64,000 bases of DNA from Thioclava indica (GCF_000714545.1 NZ_AUNB01000095.1:58849-122848); one strand, 5' to 3'; positions 44,599 to 54,186 are shown, counted from the stretch's first letter. Made by a program: numbers and translations. Notes: a model not told the origin generated them from the sequence alone.

Positions 44599-45852
44599 AT
44601 GGCAGATCGCACCATTCTCGTCGTGGGCACATATGACACCAAGGATGCCGAACTGAACTACATCCGCGAAGTGATCAAGGCGCAGGGTGGGCGTGTCCTG
44701 AGCATGGATGTCTCGGTGCTGGGTGACCCCTCCGCCCCCACCGACATCTCGAAACATCAGGTTGCGCAAGAAGGTGGCAGTTCGATCGCGCAGGCGATTG
44801 CGAGCGGCGATGAGAACCACGCAATGCAGATCATGGCGCAAGGCGGTGCGGCGCTGGTGTCTCGGCTTTACGCGCAAGGGCGCTTTGACGCGATGATCGT
44901 GCTGGGGGGCACGATGGGCACTGATCTTGCGCTGGATCTTTGCGCAGCCCTGCCCCTTGGCGTGCCGAAATATGTTGTTTCAACGGTGGCGTTTTCGCCA
45001 CTTTTGCCGCCCGAACGGATTGCTGCGGATGTGCAGATGATCTTGTGGGCGGGCGGGCTGTATGGCCTCAATTCGATCTGCAAAGCCTCGCTTAGCCAAG
45101 CGGCGGGGGCGGTTTTGGGGGCTGCGCGCGCGGTCGAATTGCCCGACCGCAGAAAGCCCCTGATCGGTATGACCTCGTTCGGGAAGTCGTTTCTGAAATA
45201 TATGGTGACGCTCAAACCCGAACTGGAAAAGCGCGGCTTTGAGGTCGCGGTGTTTCACGCCACCGGCATGGGCGGGCGCGCCTTTGAAAGCCTTGCCGCA
45301 CAGGGGGCCTTTGCCTGTGTTTTCGATTTTGCCACGCAAGAGGTTGGCAATCATCTTGGCGGCTCGGCCATCAGTGCCGGGGCTGATCGGTTGACCAATG
45401 CCGGGCGCACCGGCACGCCGCAAATCATCGCGCCGGGCTGTCACGACCTTGTCGATATTGTCGGCTGGCATCCGCGCCCCGAAAAATGGAAGGATCACCC
45501 GAGCCACGCCCATAACCGGCTTTTGGCCTCGATCGTGCTAGACCACGCGGAACGCCGCGCGGTCGCTGCTGCGCATGGAGAGAAACTCGGGCAGGCGACG
45601 GGGCCGACGGCCCTGATCTTGCCATTGCGCGGGGTTCATGACCTTGATCGCGCAGGCAATGATTTACACGATCCTGAGGGGCTGCTCGCCTTCTATGACG
45701 CCTTGAAATCGGCCTGCCCCGACGCGCTGGAACTGCACGAAGTGGACGCCCATATTAATGACTTGGCCTTTGCCGAGAAGGCGCTTGAGATCTTTGACAC
45801 ATGGCGCGCGGAAGGTTTAATTGGAGCCGTAGAGAGTGGGGCGCTAACCTGA
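44599..45852 (+). CDS. Tm-1-like ATP-binding (UPF0261) family protein
   Basis: Member of UPF0261, the family of the N-terminal half of the plant Tm-1 virus-resistance protein; 417 residues. Two-lobed fold: lobe one from ILVVGTYDTKDAELNYI, with LGGTMGTDLALDL; lobe two from IGMTSFGKSFLKYM, with APGCHDLVD and LILPLRGVHDLD. The biochemical role in bacteria is not established; it often sits beside catabolic enzymes. I chose ATG 44599 because AAAGAGG precedes it; a start at 44572 would overlap the dehydrogenase end. Last gene of the tct operon. Confidence 0.87.
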   Translation: MADRTILVVGTYDTKDAELNYIREVIKAQGGRVLSMDVSVLGDPSAPTDISKHQVAQEGGSSIAQAIASGDENHAMQIMAQGGAALVSRLYAQGRFDAMIVLGGTMGTDLALDLCAALPLGVPKYVVSTVAFSPLLPPERIAADVQMILWAGGLYGLNSICKASLSQAAGAVLGAARAVELPDRRKPLIGMTSFGKSFLKYMVTLKPELEKRGFEVAVFHATGMGGRAFESLAAQGAFACVFDFATQEVGNHLGGSAISAGADRLTNAGRTGTPQIIAPGCHDLVDIVGWHPRPEKWKDHPSHAHNRLLASIVLDHAERRAVAAAHGEKLGQATGPTALILPLRGVHDLDRAGNDLHDPEGLLAFYDALKSACPDALELHEVDAHINDLAFAEKALEIFDTWRAEGLIGAVESGALT

Positions 45853-46350
45853 CAGCATCGCGCTATGCCACTGTGATAACAGCCATTTATCCAAGGCGCA
45901 GATTATCGGCATTGACGCAGGGATCGTGCCACCGCTGATATTGATGCGGTCCGAACTTTTCAGGATGTTGTAGCATGCCGCATAAGTTCAACGCTGATCT
46001 GGCGATTGAGCTGGGCCTGATTTTCACGCAGCCGCTGCGTCAAACTGAGGGCTTGATGCGGGCGCTTGCCAAGCTGCTAGGGGTTGAGAGCGCACCGCCT
46101 GAAATTCCAGAGCCAGAGCCATTCCCGTAAAGAAGAAGTTAGTGTGATACCCCCCTGACCACAGTCGGCACCCCTGCGGCAACGCTTTCGTGAGGTCTTT
46201 TTGCAATTCGCAACCATCGGTTGCATCTTTGCGTTTTGCACACTCTAATGGGGAGACACGCAGAGCTGTCGACCAAGCGATATCACTTCTTCGATTGTGC
46301 CCGCGGGCGCGTATGGGAACGAGAAAACGCATTTTAGCAGGAGTATCCTT
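45853..46350. other. Intergenic region with mobile-element remnant
   Basis: About 500 bases between the UPF0261 and Hint genes. Apart from the IS5-type remnant at 45975-46130, I see no gene. GC looks lower than in the flanking operons. The promoter of the Hint gene should be near 46230-46330. Confidence 0.5.
45975..46130 (+). pseudogene. Internally deleted IS5-family transposase remnant
   Basis: Open frame of 51 codons that begins MPHKFNAD, the common N-terminus of one IS5-family group, and then jumps to IELGLIFTQPLRQTEGLMRA, a segment normally about 40-60 residues further in. The intervening part is missing without loss of frame, and the C-terminus is replaced by an unrelated proline/glutamate-rich end. 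The bases just before it, GATGTTGTAGC, also resemble that element's leader. It cannot make a transposase. Confidence 0.75.
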
Positions 46351-47406
46351 ATGGTTATGCGCACCACAACGCTGGACGATCTTTACGCTTTCAACGGGTC
46401 ACTGCTGACGGTTGGCCAAACCTACGCCCTATCTGCGTTCACCAGTGAGCCCGATACCACTCTCACACTCGATGATGTTGACAATGACCACGTAATTGAC
46501 GCGAACGAGGCTACGGAATTCGGCGGTCAAACGGTCGATGCGGTCTATAGCGGCAGTTCCACGATCGGCGTGTCGCTTTTGGGGATACAGGTCAATTTGT
46601 CTTCGCCCGCTGCAGTGAACGTCTATGAGGTCGATAACGTTTCGCATGTCGAATATATCGACACCACTCAGGCTGAACTTCTTGATGGTCTGGCATCGCA
46701 AATTCTCGACACGCCGGTGCTGTCCACCACACTCAAACTCCTTGGAATCAACAACGCAAACCAGCTTGTCAGATATCTGGAAACCAACGCGGCCGTGACG
46801 TTTGACCTCCAGTCGGGGGCCGATTTTCCGGTCTGTTTTGCCCAAGGTACGCGGATCATTACGCGTAAGGGTGCGATTCGGATCGAAAGTTTGCGCGTTG
46901 GCGACAAGGTGCTGACCCGGGATAACGGCTACAAGGTAATCCGATGGATCGGACAAAGTTCGGTCGCAGCCTATGGAAAATTCGCACCAATTCTGTTTCG
47001 CCCCGGCGCTTTGGGAAACCAGACCGAGCTGTTACTTTCAGCCGAGCACCGGGTGCTGTTGACGGGATCGGAATGCGAACTGCTCACCGGTGAGACCGAG
47101 ACGTTGATCGCGGCAAAGCATCTTGTGAACAACACCTTGATCGAGCGACGTGTCGGCGGTCTGATCACCTACTATCACATCCTCTTCGATCAGCATGAAG
47201 TCGTGTTTGCCAATGGTGTTGCCTGCGAGAGTTTTTATCCCAACACCATGGCGCTGCAGGCATTGGACAAGCCAAGCTGCGACGAGGTCATCGCGTTATT
47301 CCCCGAGCTGCACCCCATGCACCACGAGGCGCCGGTCGCTGCCCGCAAGATATTGCGCAAGCACGAGGCGAAACTGCTTGCCCGCAAGTTTTTGCGCTCA
47401 TCTTAA
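46351..47406 (+). CDS. Hint-domain protein with EF-hand-like loop
   Basis: Protein of 351 residues with a bacterial Hint (hedgehog/intein) module. Residues about 160-320 hold CFAQGTRII with the potential nucleophile Cys162, the typical RIESLRVGDKVLTRDNGYKVIRWIG and SAEHRVLLTG with the block-B histidine. The N-terminal part has an EF-hand-like calcium loop, D42-V-D-N-D-H-V-I-D-A-N-E53. No signal peptide is seen; related roseobacter proteins are often exported by type I systems, but none is encoded here. AGCAGGAG lies upstream of ATG 46351. Whether it self-cleaves is unknown. Confidence 0.87.
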   Translation: MVMRTTTLDDLYAFNGSLLTVGQTYALSAFTSEPDTTLTLDDVDNDHVIDANEATEFGGQTVDAVYSGSSTIGVSLLGIQVNLSSPAAVNVYEVDNVSHVEYIDTTQAELLDGLASQILDTPVLSTTLKLLGINNANQLVRYLETNAAVTFDLQSGADFPVCFAQGTRIITRKGAIRIESLRVGDKVLTRDNGYKVIRWIGQSSVAAYGKFAPILFRPGALGNQTELLLSAEHRVLLTGSECELLTGETETLIAAKHLVNNTLIERRVGGLITYYHILFDQHEVVFANGVACESFYPNTMALQALDKPSCDEVIALFPELHPMHHEAPVAARKILRKHEAKLLARKFLRSS

Positions 47407-47672
47407 GGTCATGATATCCAGAGGTGGCCCGACAAACTGAACAGTTGAGTTGGCTGTTCAGTCCCGGCATTTCGTGGATCGGATTATAAATGCGCCTGTC
47501 TGGCTCAGATGGGTTGTGTCGGCGCTGTCACATTATCTACTTCCGATTGCCCGGTTCGCGACTTGAAGGCAGCCGGTACTGATGCAGAAACCGGCCAGTC
47601 TTGCAAGGCGCGGAAGGTAACGTGACAACACACCCGGCACAGTTACCGCCATTCCTGATGGGTCACTTTCAC
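47407..47672. other. Intergenic region with a possible insertion-sequence end
   Basis: No gene recognised. Near 47615-47635 the minus strand reads TGTTGTCACGTTACCTTC, very close to TGTTGTCACGTTAACTTC at the left side of the IS6 remnant at 17.5 kb, so an element end may have been left here. Confidence 0.45.
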
Positions 47673-48104
47673 TCAACGCACCACAAATACCGAACAGTTC
47701 GAGTGGCGCACCACCCGCGCTGCGTTGGGGCCAAGCAGATAATCGCTCAGATCGGGGCGATGCGCGCCAAGCACGATGATATCCGCCCCGTCCTTTGAGG
47801 CGACCGAGAGAATCTCGTGATACGCAGTGCCGACGCCCACGACGTGACGCACCTTGGCGTTCATTTCCTCGCCCAAAACGTCGCCGACATAGACTCGCAG
47901 CAGCTCTTGGGCTTGCGCGCGCGCCTTTTTGGTATGGTCGCCTGAGAAGAAGCCGCCAACGACCGACATTCCGTAATCGGGAATGACGGTAATCACATCA
48001 AGCTGCGCCTCTTCCACCTCGGCCAGACGCGCCGCCCATTTCAGAACCTTGCGCTCCGGTTCGGGGCGGTTCACGTCGATTGCGCACAGTATCGTATCGG
48101 TCAT
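47673..48104 (-). CDS. Universal stress protein (UspA family), TRAP-associated
   Basis: UspA-fold protein, 143 residues, starting DTILCAIDVNRPEPERKVL and ending in LLGPNAARVVRHSNCSVFVVR. The usual ATP motif G-2X-G-9X-G(S/T) is incomplete: the first part reads GAHRPDLSDYLLGPN, so nucleotide binding is uncertain. It overlaps the TRAP permease stop by four bases. Such proteins, for example TeaD of the ectoine TRAP system TeaABC, bind nucleotide and tune transport; this one may do the same for the TAXI importer. Confidence 0.87.
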   Translation of the reverse strand: MTDTILCAIDVNRPEPERKVLKWAARLAEVEEAQLDVITVIPDYGMSVVGGFFSGDHTKKARAQAQELLRVYVGDVLGEEMNAKVRHVVGVGTAYHEILSVASKDGADIIVLGAHRPDLSDYLLGPNAARVVRHSNCSVFVVR

Positions 48105-50716
48105 GCCAGTTCTCCTTTAGCCAGAGGGGCGTCATCATCTTCCTTGCGGCGATATTGCAAGAAGGCGATGAGGGCGAGCAACAGGAAGGCGGGGATGAAC
48201 ATCACCTCTTTGGGCGTCTGCTCATTGGGAAGTTTCACCGCCGAAAGCGTGACCGGCGTGTTACCGTAGAAATCAAAGCCGCTGAGTTTCTTTTGCAACT
48301 CCGAGCCAAACATCGGCTCATCCGCCACAGCCTTGCCGTCCTGATCGGTAACGGACAGCCCAAGCGCATCAAGGCGCGCCTGACCGTCTGCCCCGTCTGG
48401 CACCTTGACCAGCACCGTCAGATCCTTGGGCTTCTCGGTGTCATAATCCGGCCCCGAAAAGATCAGTCGCAACTCTTTGCCCACAGGGGCCTTGTCAAGC
48501 TGCGTCGCGATCTGCGCGGGCGGAACCTCGTGATAAGGAGGCTCGAGCTTGTCCATGAAGAAGCCGGGACGGAACAAGGTGAAAGCGATCAGCAGCAGCG
48601 CCACCGTCTCCCAGATCCGCGAGCGGGTGAGGAAGAAACCCATCGTTGCCGCCGTGAACACGAGAATACCGATTGTCGCGACGATAAAGACCACAATCGC
48701 CTTATACCACGTCACATCAATCAACAGCAGGTCGGTATTGAAGATAAACACGAAGGGCAGCGCGACGGTGCGCAAGCTATAGAAGAAGGCGACAAAGCCG
48801 GTCTTGATCGCATCGCCCCCCGAGATCGCGGCGGCGGCAAAGCTCGCCAGTCCGACAGGTGGCGTTACATCCGCCATGATCCCGAAATAGAACACGAACA
48901 GATGGACCGCGATGAGCGGCACCACGAGGCCCGATTGCGCGCCCAGATGCACAACCACCCCGACCATCAGCGAACTGACGACGATATAGTTGGCCGTCGT
49001 CGGCAGCCCCATCCCAAGAATGAGCGACAGGATCGCCACCAAAACCAGCATCAGGATCAGGTTGCCCCCCGAAAGGAACTCGACGAAATCGGCCATCACC
49101 TGACCAATCCCGGTCAGGGACACCGTTCCCACGATAATGCCCGCCGTTGCGGTGGCCAGACCGATCCCGATCATGTTGCGCGCGCCGTCAATCATGCCCC
49201 CGATCAGGTCAAAAAGCCCCTCACGCAGCAAGGGCACCGTTTCGCTTTGGCCCCTGAACATCGCCTTGAGCGGCTTTTGTGTCAGCAGGATCGCGAACAG
49301 CAGGAACGACGCCCAGAAAGCCGACAGCCCCGGTGATTTACGCTCGATCATCAGGAAATAGACCAGCACCACAATCGGCAGCAGATAGTAAAGACCGGCT
49401 TTGTAGATCTTGGCCACTTCGGGAAGTTTGACGATCTCGGATGCGGGATCGTCGGGTGCCAGATCAGGCACCTTGGCTGCGACCCAAACAAGCGCCACAT
49501 AGGTTGCAAGCACCAGCAGCGCGAGCACCCAAGCCGCCCCTTCCGGCACCAGCGCGGAAATCAGGCGCACCGGATATTGCGTGACATAGCACAGCGCCGC
49601 AAAGCCTGCGAAAAACATGAACATGCCAAAGGCCGTGCGCCAGACCGAGACCACGCGATCCCCGATGGTCGGCATCTTGTTTTTCACCGCCTCAAGATGG
49701 ACGATATAAAACAGCGCGATATACGAAATGACCGCCGGAATGAAGGCGTGCTTGATCACCTCGATATACGAGATCCCGACATATTCCACCATCAGGAAGG
49801 CCGCAGCCCCCATCACCGGCGGCATAATCTGCCCGTTCACCGAAGAGGCGACCTCAACCGAGCCGGCCTTTTCGGCGCTGAAACCCACGCGTTTCATCAG
49901 CGGAATGGTAAACGTGCCGGTGGTGACCACATTGGCAATCGAGCTGCCCGAGATCAGACCCGTCGCAGCCGAGCCGACAACCGCGGCCTTGGCCGGACCG
50001 CCGCGCAAATGCCCCAGTGCGCCAAAGGCCATCTGGATGAAATAATTGCCCGCGCCCGCCTTTTCCAGCAACGCGCCAAATAGCACAAAGAGAAAGACGA
50101 ATTTCGTGGACACGCCCAACGCGATGCCGAACACGCCCTCGGACGTGATCCACATATGGCTCATCGCCTTGCGCAAACTTGCACCGGCCCAGCGGATCTG
50201 TTCGGGGAAGATCTCGGAGGAGCCGAAGAAAACATAGGCGAGAAAGACGATCGCAAGCGCCACCATCACCGGACCGAGCGTGCGGTAAGCGGCGACGAAC
50301 AACAGAAAGATACCGACGAGGGCCGCGTAAGTGTCCTGCGTATCGGCGAGACCGCCGTTATCTACGATCTTCTGGTAGAAGAAATAACCATACATCGCCG
50401 CCAAAGCGCCGCCGATGGCAAGCACCCAATCATACCAAGGCACATACTCTTTGGGGGCGGATTTGAACAACGGATAGGCCATCGCCGACAGGAAGATGGC
50501 ATAGGCCAGATGGATCTGGCGGGCGTTGTTGATCATGTCGCCCGGCAACACATAAGGGCCGATGGGTGACGCCAGCAGGACCTGAAAGATCGACCAACTC
50601 AGCGCGACAACGGCGACCATGACGCCGACCCAACCACGCGGGTTGCGCGCTCCGCTATCAGAGCTTTGCACCAGTTCCTGTAACTCTTGTTCGTTCAAGG
50701 CGCGATTTTCCGCCAT
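48101..50716 (-). CDS. TAXI-type TRAP transporter fused membrane protein
   Basis: Fusion of small (DctQ-like) and large (DctM-like) TRAP membrane subunits, 871 residues, with about 17-19 hydrophobic segments. The DctM part has GSAATGLISGSSIANVVTTG and GQIMPPVMGAAAFLMVEYVG. The last 140 residues are soluble (about 725-840) and end with one more span, as in TRAP 4TM/12TM proteins with a DUF3394 tail. GGAGGGGGA precedes the ATG. Works with the TAXI binding protein encoded 111 bases upstream. Cargo unknown; the neighbouring BKACE pair hints at an amino acid. Confidence 0.93.
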   Translation of the reverse strand: MAENRALNEQELQELVQSSDSGARNPRGWVGVMVAVVALSWSIFQVLLASPIGPYVLPGDMINNARQIHLAYAIFLSAMAYPLFKSAPKEYVPWYDWVLAIGGALAAMYGYFFYQKIVDNGGLADTQDTYAALVGIFLLFVAAYRTLGPVMVALAIVFLAYVFFGSSEIFPEQIRWAGASLRKAMSHMWITSEGVFGIALGVSTKFVFLFVLFGALLEKAGAGNYFIQMAFGALGHLRGGPAKAAVVGSAATGLISGSSIANVVTTGTFTIPLMKRVGFSAEKAGSVEVASSVNGQIMPPVMGAAAFLMVEYVGISYIEVIKHAFIPAVISYIALFYIVHLEAVKNKMPTIGDRVVSVWRTAFGMFMFFAGFAALCYVTQYPVRLISALVPEGAAWVLALLVLATYVALVWVAAKVPDLAPDDPASEIVKLPEVAKIYKAGLYYLLPIVVLVYFLMIERKSPGLSAFWASFLLFAILLTQKPLKAMFRGQSETVPLLREGLFDLIGGMIDGARNMIGIGLATATAGIIVGTVSLTGIGQVMADFVEFLSGGNLILMLVLVAILSLILGMGLPTTANYIVVSSLMVGVVVHLGAQSGLVVPLIAVHLFVFYFGIMADVTPPVGLASFAAAAISGGDAIKTGFVAFFYSLRTVALPFVFIFNTDLLLIDVTWYKAIVVFIVATIGILVFTAATMGFFLTRSRIWETVALLLIAFTLFRPGFFMDKLEPPYHEVPPAQIATQLDKAPVGKELRLIFSGPDYDTEKPKDLTVLVKVPDGADGQARLDALGLSVTDQDGKAVADEPMFGSELQKKLSGFDFYGNTPVTLSAVKLPNEQTPKEVMFIPAFLLLALIAFLQYRRKEDDDAPLAKGELA

Positions 50717-50827
50717 CGGTCCCCCCTCCAGCCTAAGCTGGCCACCCGCGTATGCGCGGCTTGTTTATCTTGTAAACGTCTAAAAAGGGCGGGCACGTCA
50801 CACGCACCCGCCCAAGTTATGCGCGGC

Positions 50828-51805
50828 TTATTTAATCCAGCCGCGTTCTTTGTAGTACTTCAGCGCACCGGGATGGATCGGCGCGGACAGACCGGCAGAA
50901 ATCATCTCTTCGGGCTTGAGATGCGCAAAGGCCGGGTGGAGTTTCTTGAACTCGTCGAAGTTATTGAACACCGAAGCGGTCAGTGCATAAACGGCATCGT
51001 CAGACACGTCTGCCGAGGTCACAAGCGTCGCGCGCACACCAAAGGTTTGCGTATCATCGGGGTTGCCGCGATACATGCCGCCCGGGATCGTCGCCGTCGC
51101 GTAATAGGGGTTGTCTGCGACCAGCTTATCCACGGCGGGACCGGTCACATTCACCAGCACCGCATCACACGAGGTCGTGGCTTCCTGGATCGAACCCGAG
51201 GGGTGACCCACGGTGTAAACCATCGCGTCGATCTGGTTGTCACACAGGGCTTTGGACTGCTCGGAGGCTTTCAACTCGGTCGCAAGCGCGAAGTCGGACT
51301 TTTTCCAACCCATCGCATCCATCAGCACTTCCATCGTGCCGCGCTGGCCCGAACCGGGGTTGCCGATGTTGACGCGCTTGCCTTTGAGATCGGCAAAGTT
51401 CTTGATGCCGCTATCAGCGCGCGCCACTACGGTAAAGGGCTCGGGGTGGATCGAGAACACCGCACGCAGTTTCTCGAACGGGCCTTTGTCGGCGAATTTC
51501 GAGTCGCCTTTATAGGCGTGATACTGCCAATCGGACTGAGCGACGCCGAAATCCAGCTCGCCATCACGGATCGTGTTGAGGTTGTAAACCGAGCCACCCG
51601 TGGATTCGACCGAGCAGCGAATGTGATATTCTTTGCGGTTCTTGTTCATCAGACGACAGATTGCGCCGCCGGTAGGGTAGTAAACCCCGGTCACGCCACC
51701 GGTGCCGATGGTGATGAACTGGTCCTTGTCCTGCGCCTGCGCGGCGGGGGCGAACAGTGCCCCTGCGACGGCGGCAACAAGGCCGAGTTTAAGGAAATTC
51801 TTCAT
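50828..51805 (-). CDS. TAXI-family TRAP substrate-binding protein
   Basis: Periplasmic receptor of 325 residues. The signal peptide [20 protein letters not shown] ends near AQAQ; the mature part begins with [25 protein letters not shown], the diagnostic TAXI motif, followed by [14 protein letters not shown] and [20 protein letters not shown] receptors of this kind are known for glutamate and related organic acids. First gene of the operon receptor-transporter-UspA. Confidence 0.92.
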   Translation of the reverse strand: MKNFLKLGLVAAVAGALFAPAAQAQDKDQFITIGTGGVTGVYYPTGGAICRLMNKNRKEYHIRCSVESTGGSVYNLNTIRDGELDFGVAQSDWQYHAYKGDSKFADKGPFEKLRAVFSIHPEPFTVVARADSGIKNFADLKGKRVNIGNPGSGQRGTMEVLMDAMGWKKSDFALATELKASEQSKALCDNQIDAMVYTVGHPSGSIQEATTSCDAVLVNVTGPAVDKLVADNPYYATATIPGGMYRGNPDDTQTFGVRATLVTSADVSDDAVYALTASVFNNFDEFKKLHPAFAHLKPEEMISAGLSAPIHPGALKYYKERGWIK

Positions 51806-51858
51806 ATTTTACTCCCGTTGATCGTTTTCAGTCTTGGGTTACGGTCACACCGGATGGT

Positions 51859-52722
51859 TCAGCGCACATAGACTTCTTCCAAAAGCCTGTTGCGCCGCTC
51901 CACCTCGGCGACACGTTCGGTTGCGCGGGGCCCCGCGCGGCGTGCCACCATGGCCAGAATAGCTTCCAGCAGGAACATGATGGCGACATAGGATGTGTAA
52001 AAATGCGGGCTGTCGGTGGGCACGATGAAACTGTCATCGGCCGCATGCAGCCCCGGACAGGTCCGGCTATCGGTGATCAAAGTGACATAAGCCCCTTGTT
52101 CATGGGCCAGAATGGCCCCCCGGATAGACGAGCGCGCGAAGGGCGGATTGGTTATGACCAGAACGGCGTCACGCTCATCGAGCCCGGCCAGCGTGGACCC
52201 GAGCGAGGCCCCTGCCCGCGCCCCGATCTCCCAATTGTCACCCAGAAAATTCGCGATATACGCGGTATATTCGGCAATCCCGGTCGACCCGAGCGCGCCC
52301 AGCAAAATCACGCGGCGCGCGCCTGCCAGCCGCTCGGCCACCCGCTCTAACTGTTCCGGTTCGATCGCAGCGGAGAGAGCGGCGATATTGTCCTGACAGG
52401 CCATGCCATACCGCGTCAGAAAGCTCTCCTGCCGGGTCAGCGTATCTTTTTGCAACCGGTCCGCACGATCCGCGAACGGCAAGACCCGACGCCCGATCCG
52501 GTCGCGCATCGCTTCGCGCAGCGCCTCGAAGTTTTCATACTCCAACGCATGGGCAAGGCGGGTGAATGTCGCGGGCGCCAGTTTCGAATCGCTCGCCAAT
52601 GCGCGCAGCGAGCGCGTGGCGATGCTGATCGGGTTGTCGGCAATATAATCGCCAGCCTGACGCAAACGCGCGCTCAGACTGCCGTATTGCGCGGCCAATC
52701 GCTGTTCGAAGCTGCCCGACAA
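51859..52722 (-). CDS. RpiR/MurR-family transcriptional regulator
   Basis: Regulator with N-terminal HTH_6 (SARLRQAGDYIADNPISIA, then SKLAPATFTRLAHAL) and a C-terminal SIS domain (about 110-250; ILLGALGSTGIAEYTAYIA and VLVITNPPFARSS). The start codon is TTG, preceded by GGGGAGGGG; no upstream ATG is available. It is divergent from the aminotransferase-BKACE pair, with four GTTTCA repeats between, and transcribed toward the TAXI operon. SIS domains normally bind a phosphosugar, which does not fit the amino-acid-type genes around it, so the effector is open. Confidence 0.87.
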   Translation of the reverse strand: MSGSFEQRLAAQYGSLSARLRQAGDYIADNPISIATRSLRALASDSKLAPATFTRLAHALEYENFEALREAMRDRIGRRVLPFADRADRLQKDTLTRQESFLTRYGMACQDNIAALSAAIEPEQLERVAERLAGARRVILLGALGSTGIAEYTAYIANFLGDNWEIGARAGASLGSTLAGLDERDAVLVITNPPFARSSIRGAILAHEQGAYVTLITDSRTCPGLHAADDSFIVPTDSPHFYTSYVAIMFLLEAILAMVARRAGPRATERVAEVERRNRLLEEVYVR

Positions 52723-52767
52723 TGCCCCTCCCCAGGTTCCATCACCATTGTTCTCGTTACGGTGAGC

Positions 52768-52834
52768 GTTTCAGTTGTTTCATCTATTGTCAACTCATGA
52801 TCCATATGTTTCACATCTGTATCAGCGAGTTTCA
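52768..52834. repeat. Four GTTTCA repeats in the RpiR/aminotransferase promoter
   Basis: Direct copies of GTTTCA start at 52768, 52777, 52808 and 52829. Steps of 9, 31 and 21 bases are near one, three and two DNA turns, so all face roughly the same side. They lie between divergent starts and are a likely binding array for the RpiR protein. Confidence 0.55.
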
Positions 52835-52863
52835 CGCTTTCTTGTCCCGAAGGAGGGACCGAC

Positions 52864-54186
52864 ATGACCCATGTATTTCCGCGCCACACCAAAGCGACTT
52901 TGCCCATAGCCACAAGGGGCGACGGGGCCTACATCATTGATGCGCAGGGCAAGCGCTATCTGGACGGCTCGGGCGGCGCGGCGGTGTCGTGCCTTGGTCA
53001 CTCTGACGCGGATGTGATCGGCGCGATCAAGGATCAGCTTGATCAGATCGCCTTCGCGCATACCGGTTTTTTCACCTCACAACCGGCGGAACGGCTGGCA
53101 GATCGCCTGATCGCTCACGCGCCCGGCACTCTGGATCGGGTCTATTTCCTGTCGGGCGGATCGGAGGCCGTGGAAACCGCGCTCAAGATGGCGCGGCAAT
53201 ATTTTGTTGAAAAGGGCGAGCCAAGCCGCAAGCATTTCATCGCGCGCCGCCAAAGCTATCATGGCAACACGCTGGGCGCGCTGGCGGCGGGTGGCAACGA
53301 ATGGCGACGCGCAAAGTTCAACCCGCTTTTGATCGACGTCAGCCACATCGCCCCCGTGCATGAATACCGCTGGCGCGAAGAGGGCGAGAGCGCCGAGGCG
53401 TACGGCCTGCGCGCCGCCAACGAGCTTGAGAGCGAAATCCAGCGCCTTGGAGCCGAGAACGTGGTCGCTTTCATCGCCGAGCCGGTGGTGGGTGCGACGA
53501 TGGGCGCGGTGCCCGCCGTTCCGGGCTATTTCAAGCGCATCCGCGAGATCTGCGATCAATACGGCATCCTGCTGATCCTTGACGAGGTGATGTGCGGGAT
53601 GGGGCGCACCGGCACCTTGTTTGCTTGCGAGCAAGACGAAATCGCGCCCGACATCGTCACCATCGCCAAAGGGCTGGGGGCAGGCTATCAGCCGATTGGC
53701 GCGACGCTATGCACGGCTGAAATCTACGACGCATTTGTGCAGGGTTCGGGGTTTTTCCAGCACGGCCACACCTATATCGGCCACCCGACGGCCTGCACCG
53801 CCGCCGATGCGGTGCTGCGCAAGCTGACCGAGGGCGGGATGGTCGCGCGTTCGGCGACCCAAGGGGAAAAGCTGGATGCAGCCCTGCGCGCGGCGTTCGG
53901 TGAACATCCCAATATCGGTGACATTCGCGGGCGCGGCATGTTTCGCGGCCTCGAAATCGTCGCGGATCGCGCAACCAAAGCGCCGTTCGATCCCGCCCGC
54001 GCGGTGCACAAACAGATCAAGGCGGCGACGTTCGAAGCCGGGCTGATCTGCTATCCGATGGGAGGTACGATTGACGGGCAACGCGGCGATCACATCCTGC
54101 TCGCCCCGCCCTTCATTCTCAGCGACGATCAGATCGGCGAGTTGATCGACAAGCTGGGCCGCGCAATCACGAGCGTGTTGGGATGA
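52864..54186 (+). CDS. Class III aminotransferase paired with BKACE
   Basis: PLP-dependent transaminase, 440 residues. Motifs are YFLSGGSEAVETALKMARQYF near 97, SYHGNTLGALAAGGN, LLILDEVMCGMGRTG and Schiff-base lysine in IAKGLGAGYQPIGA near 266. It belongs to the group annotated as aspartate-aminotransferase-family class III enzymes acting on omega- or beta-amino groups. GAAGGAGG precedes the ATG. Its stop overlaps the BKACE start by four bases, so the two products are made together: transamination of a beta-amino acid would give the beta-keto acid that BKACE cleaves. Confidence 0.88.
   Translation: MTHVFPRHTKATLPIATRGDGAYIIDAQGKRYLDGSGGAAVSCLGHSDADVIGAIKDQLDQIAFAHTGFFTSQPAERLADRLIAHAPGTLDRVYFLSGGSEAVETALKMARQYFVEKGEPSRKHFIARRQSYHGNTLGALAAGGNEWRRAKFNPLLIDVSHIAPVHEYRWREEGESAEAYGLRAANELESEIQRLGAENVVAFIAEPVVGATMGAVPAVPGYFKRIREICDQYGILLILDEVMCGMGRTGTLFACEQDEIAPDIVTIAKGLGAGYQPIGATLCTAEIYDAFVQGSGFFQHGHTYIGHPTACTAADAVLRKLTEGGMVARSATQGEKLDAALRAAFGEHPNIGDIRGRGMFRGLEIVADRATKAPFDPARAVHKQIKAATFEAGLICYPMGGTIDGQRGDHILLAPPFILSDDQIGELIDKLGRAITSVLG

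Noticed and set aside
46190..46408. 72-codon frame overlapping the start of the Hint gene
   Set aside because: It overlaps the Hint start in another frame and has no matching features.
48101..50716. Possible frameshift joining two TRAP genes
   Set aside because: The 871-residue frame is continuous and matches the known 4TM/12TM fused architecture of TAXI transporters, so it is a natural fusion.
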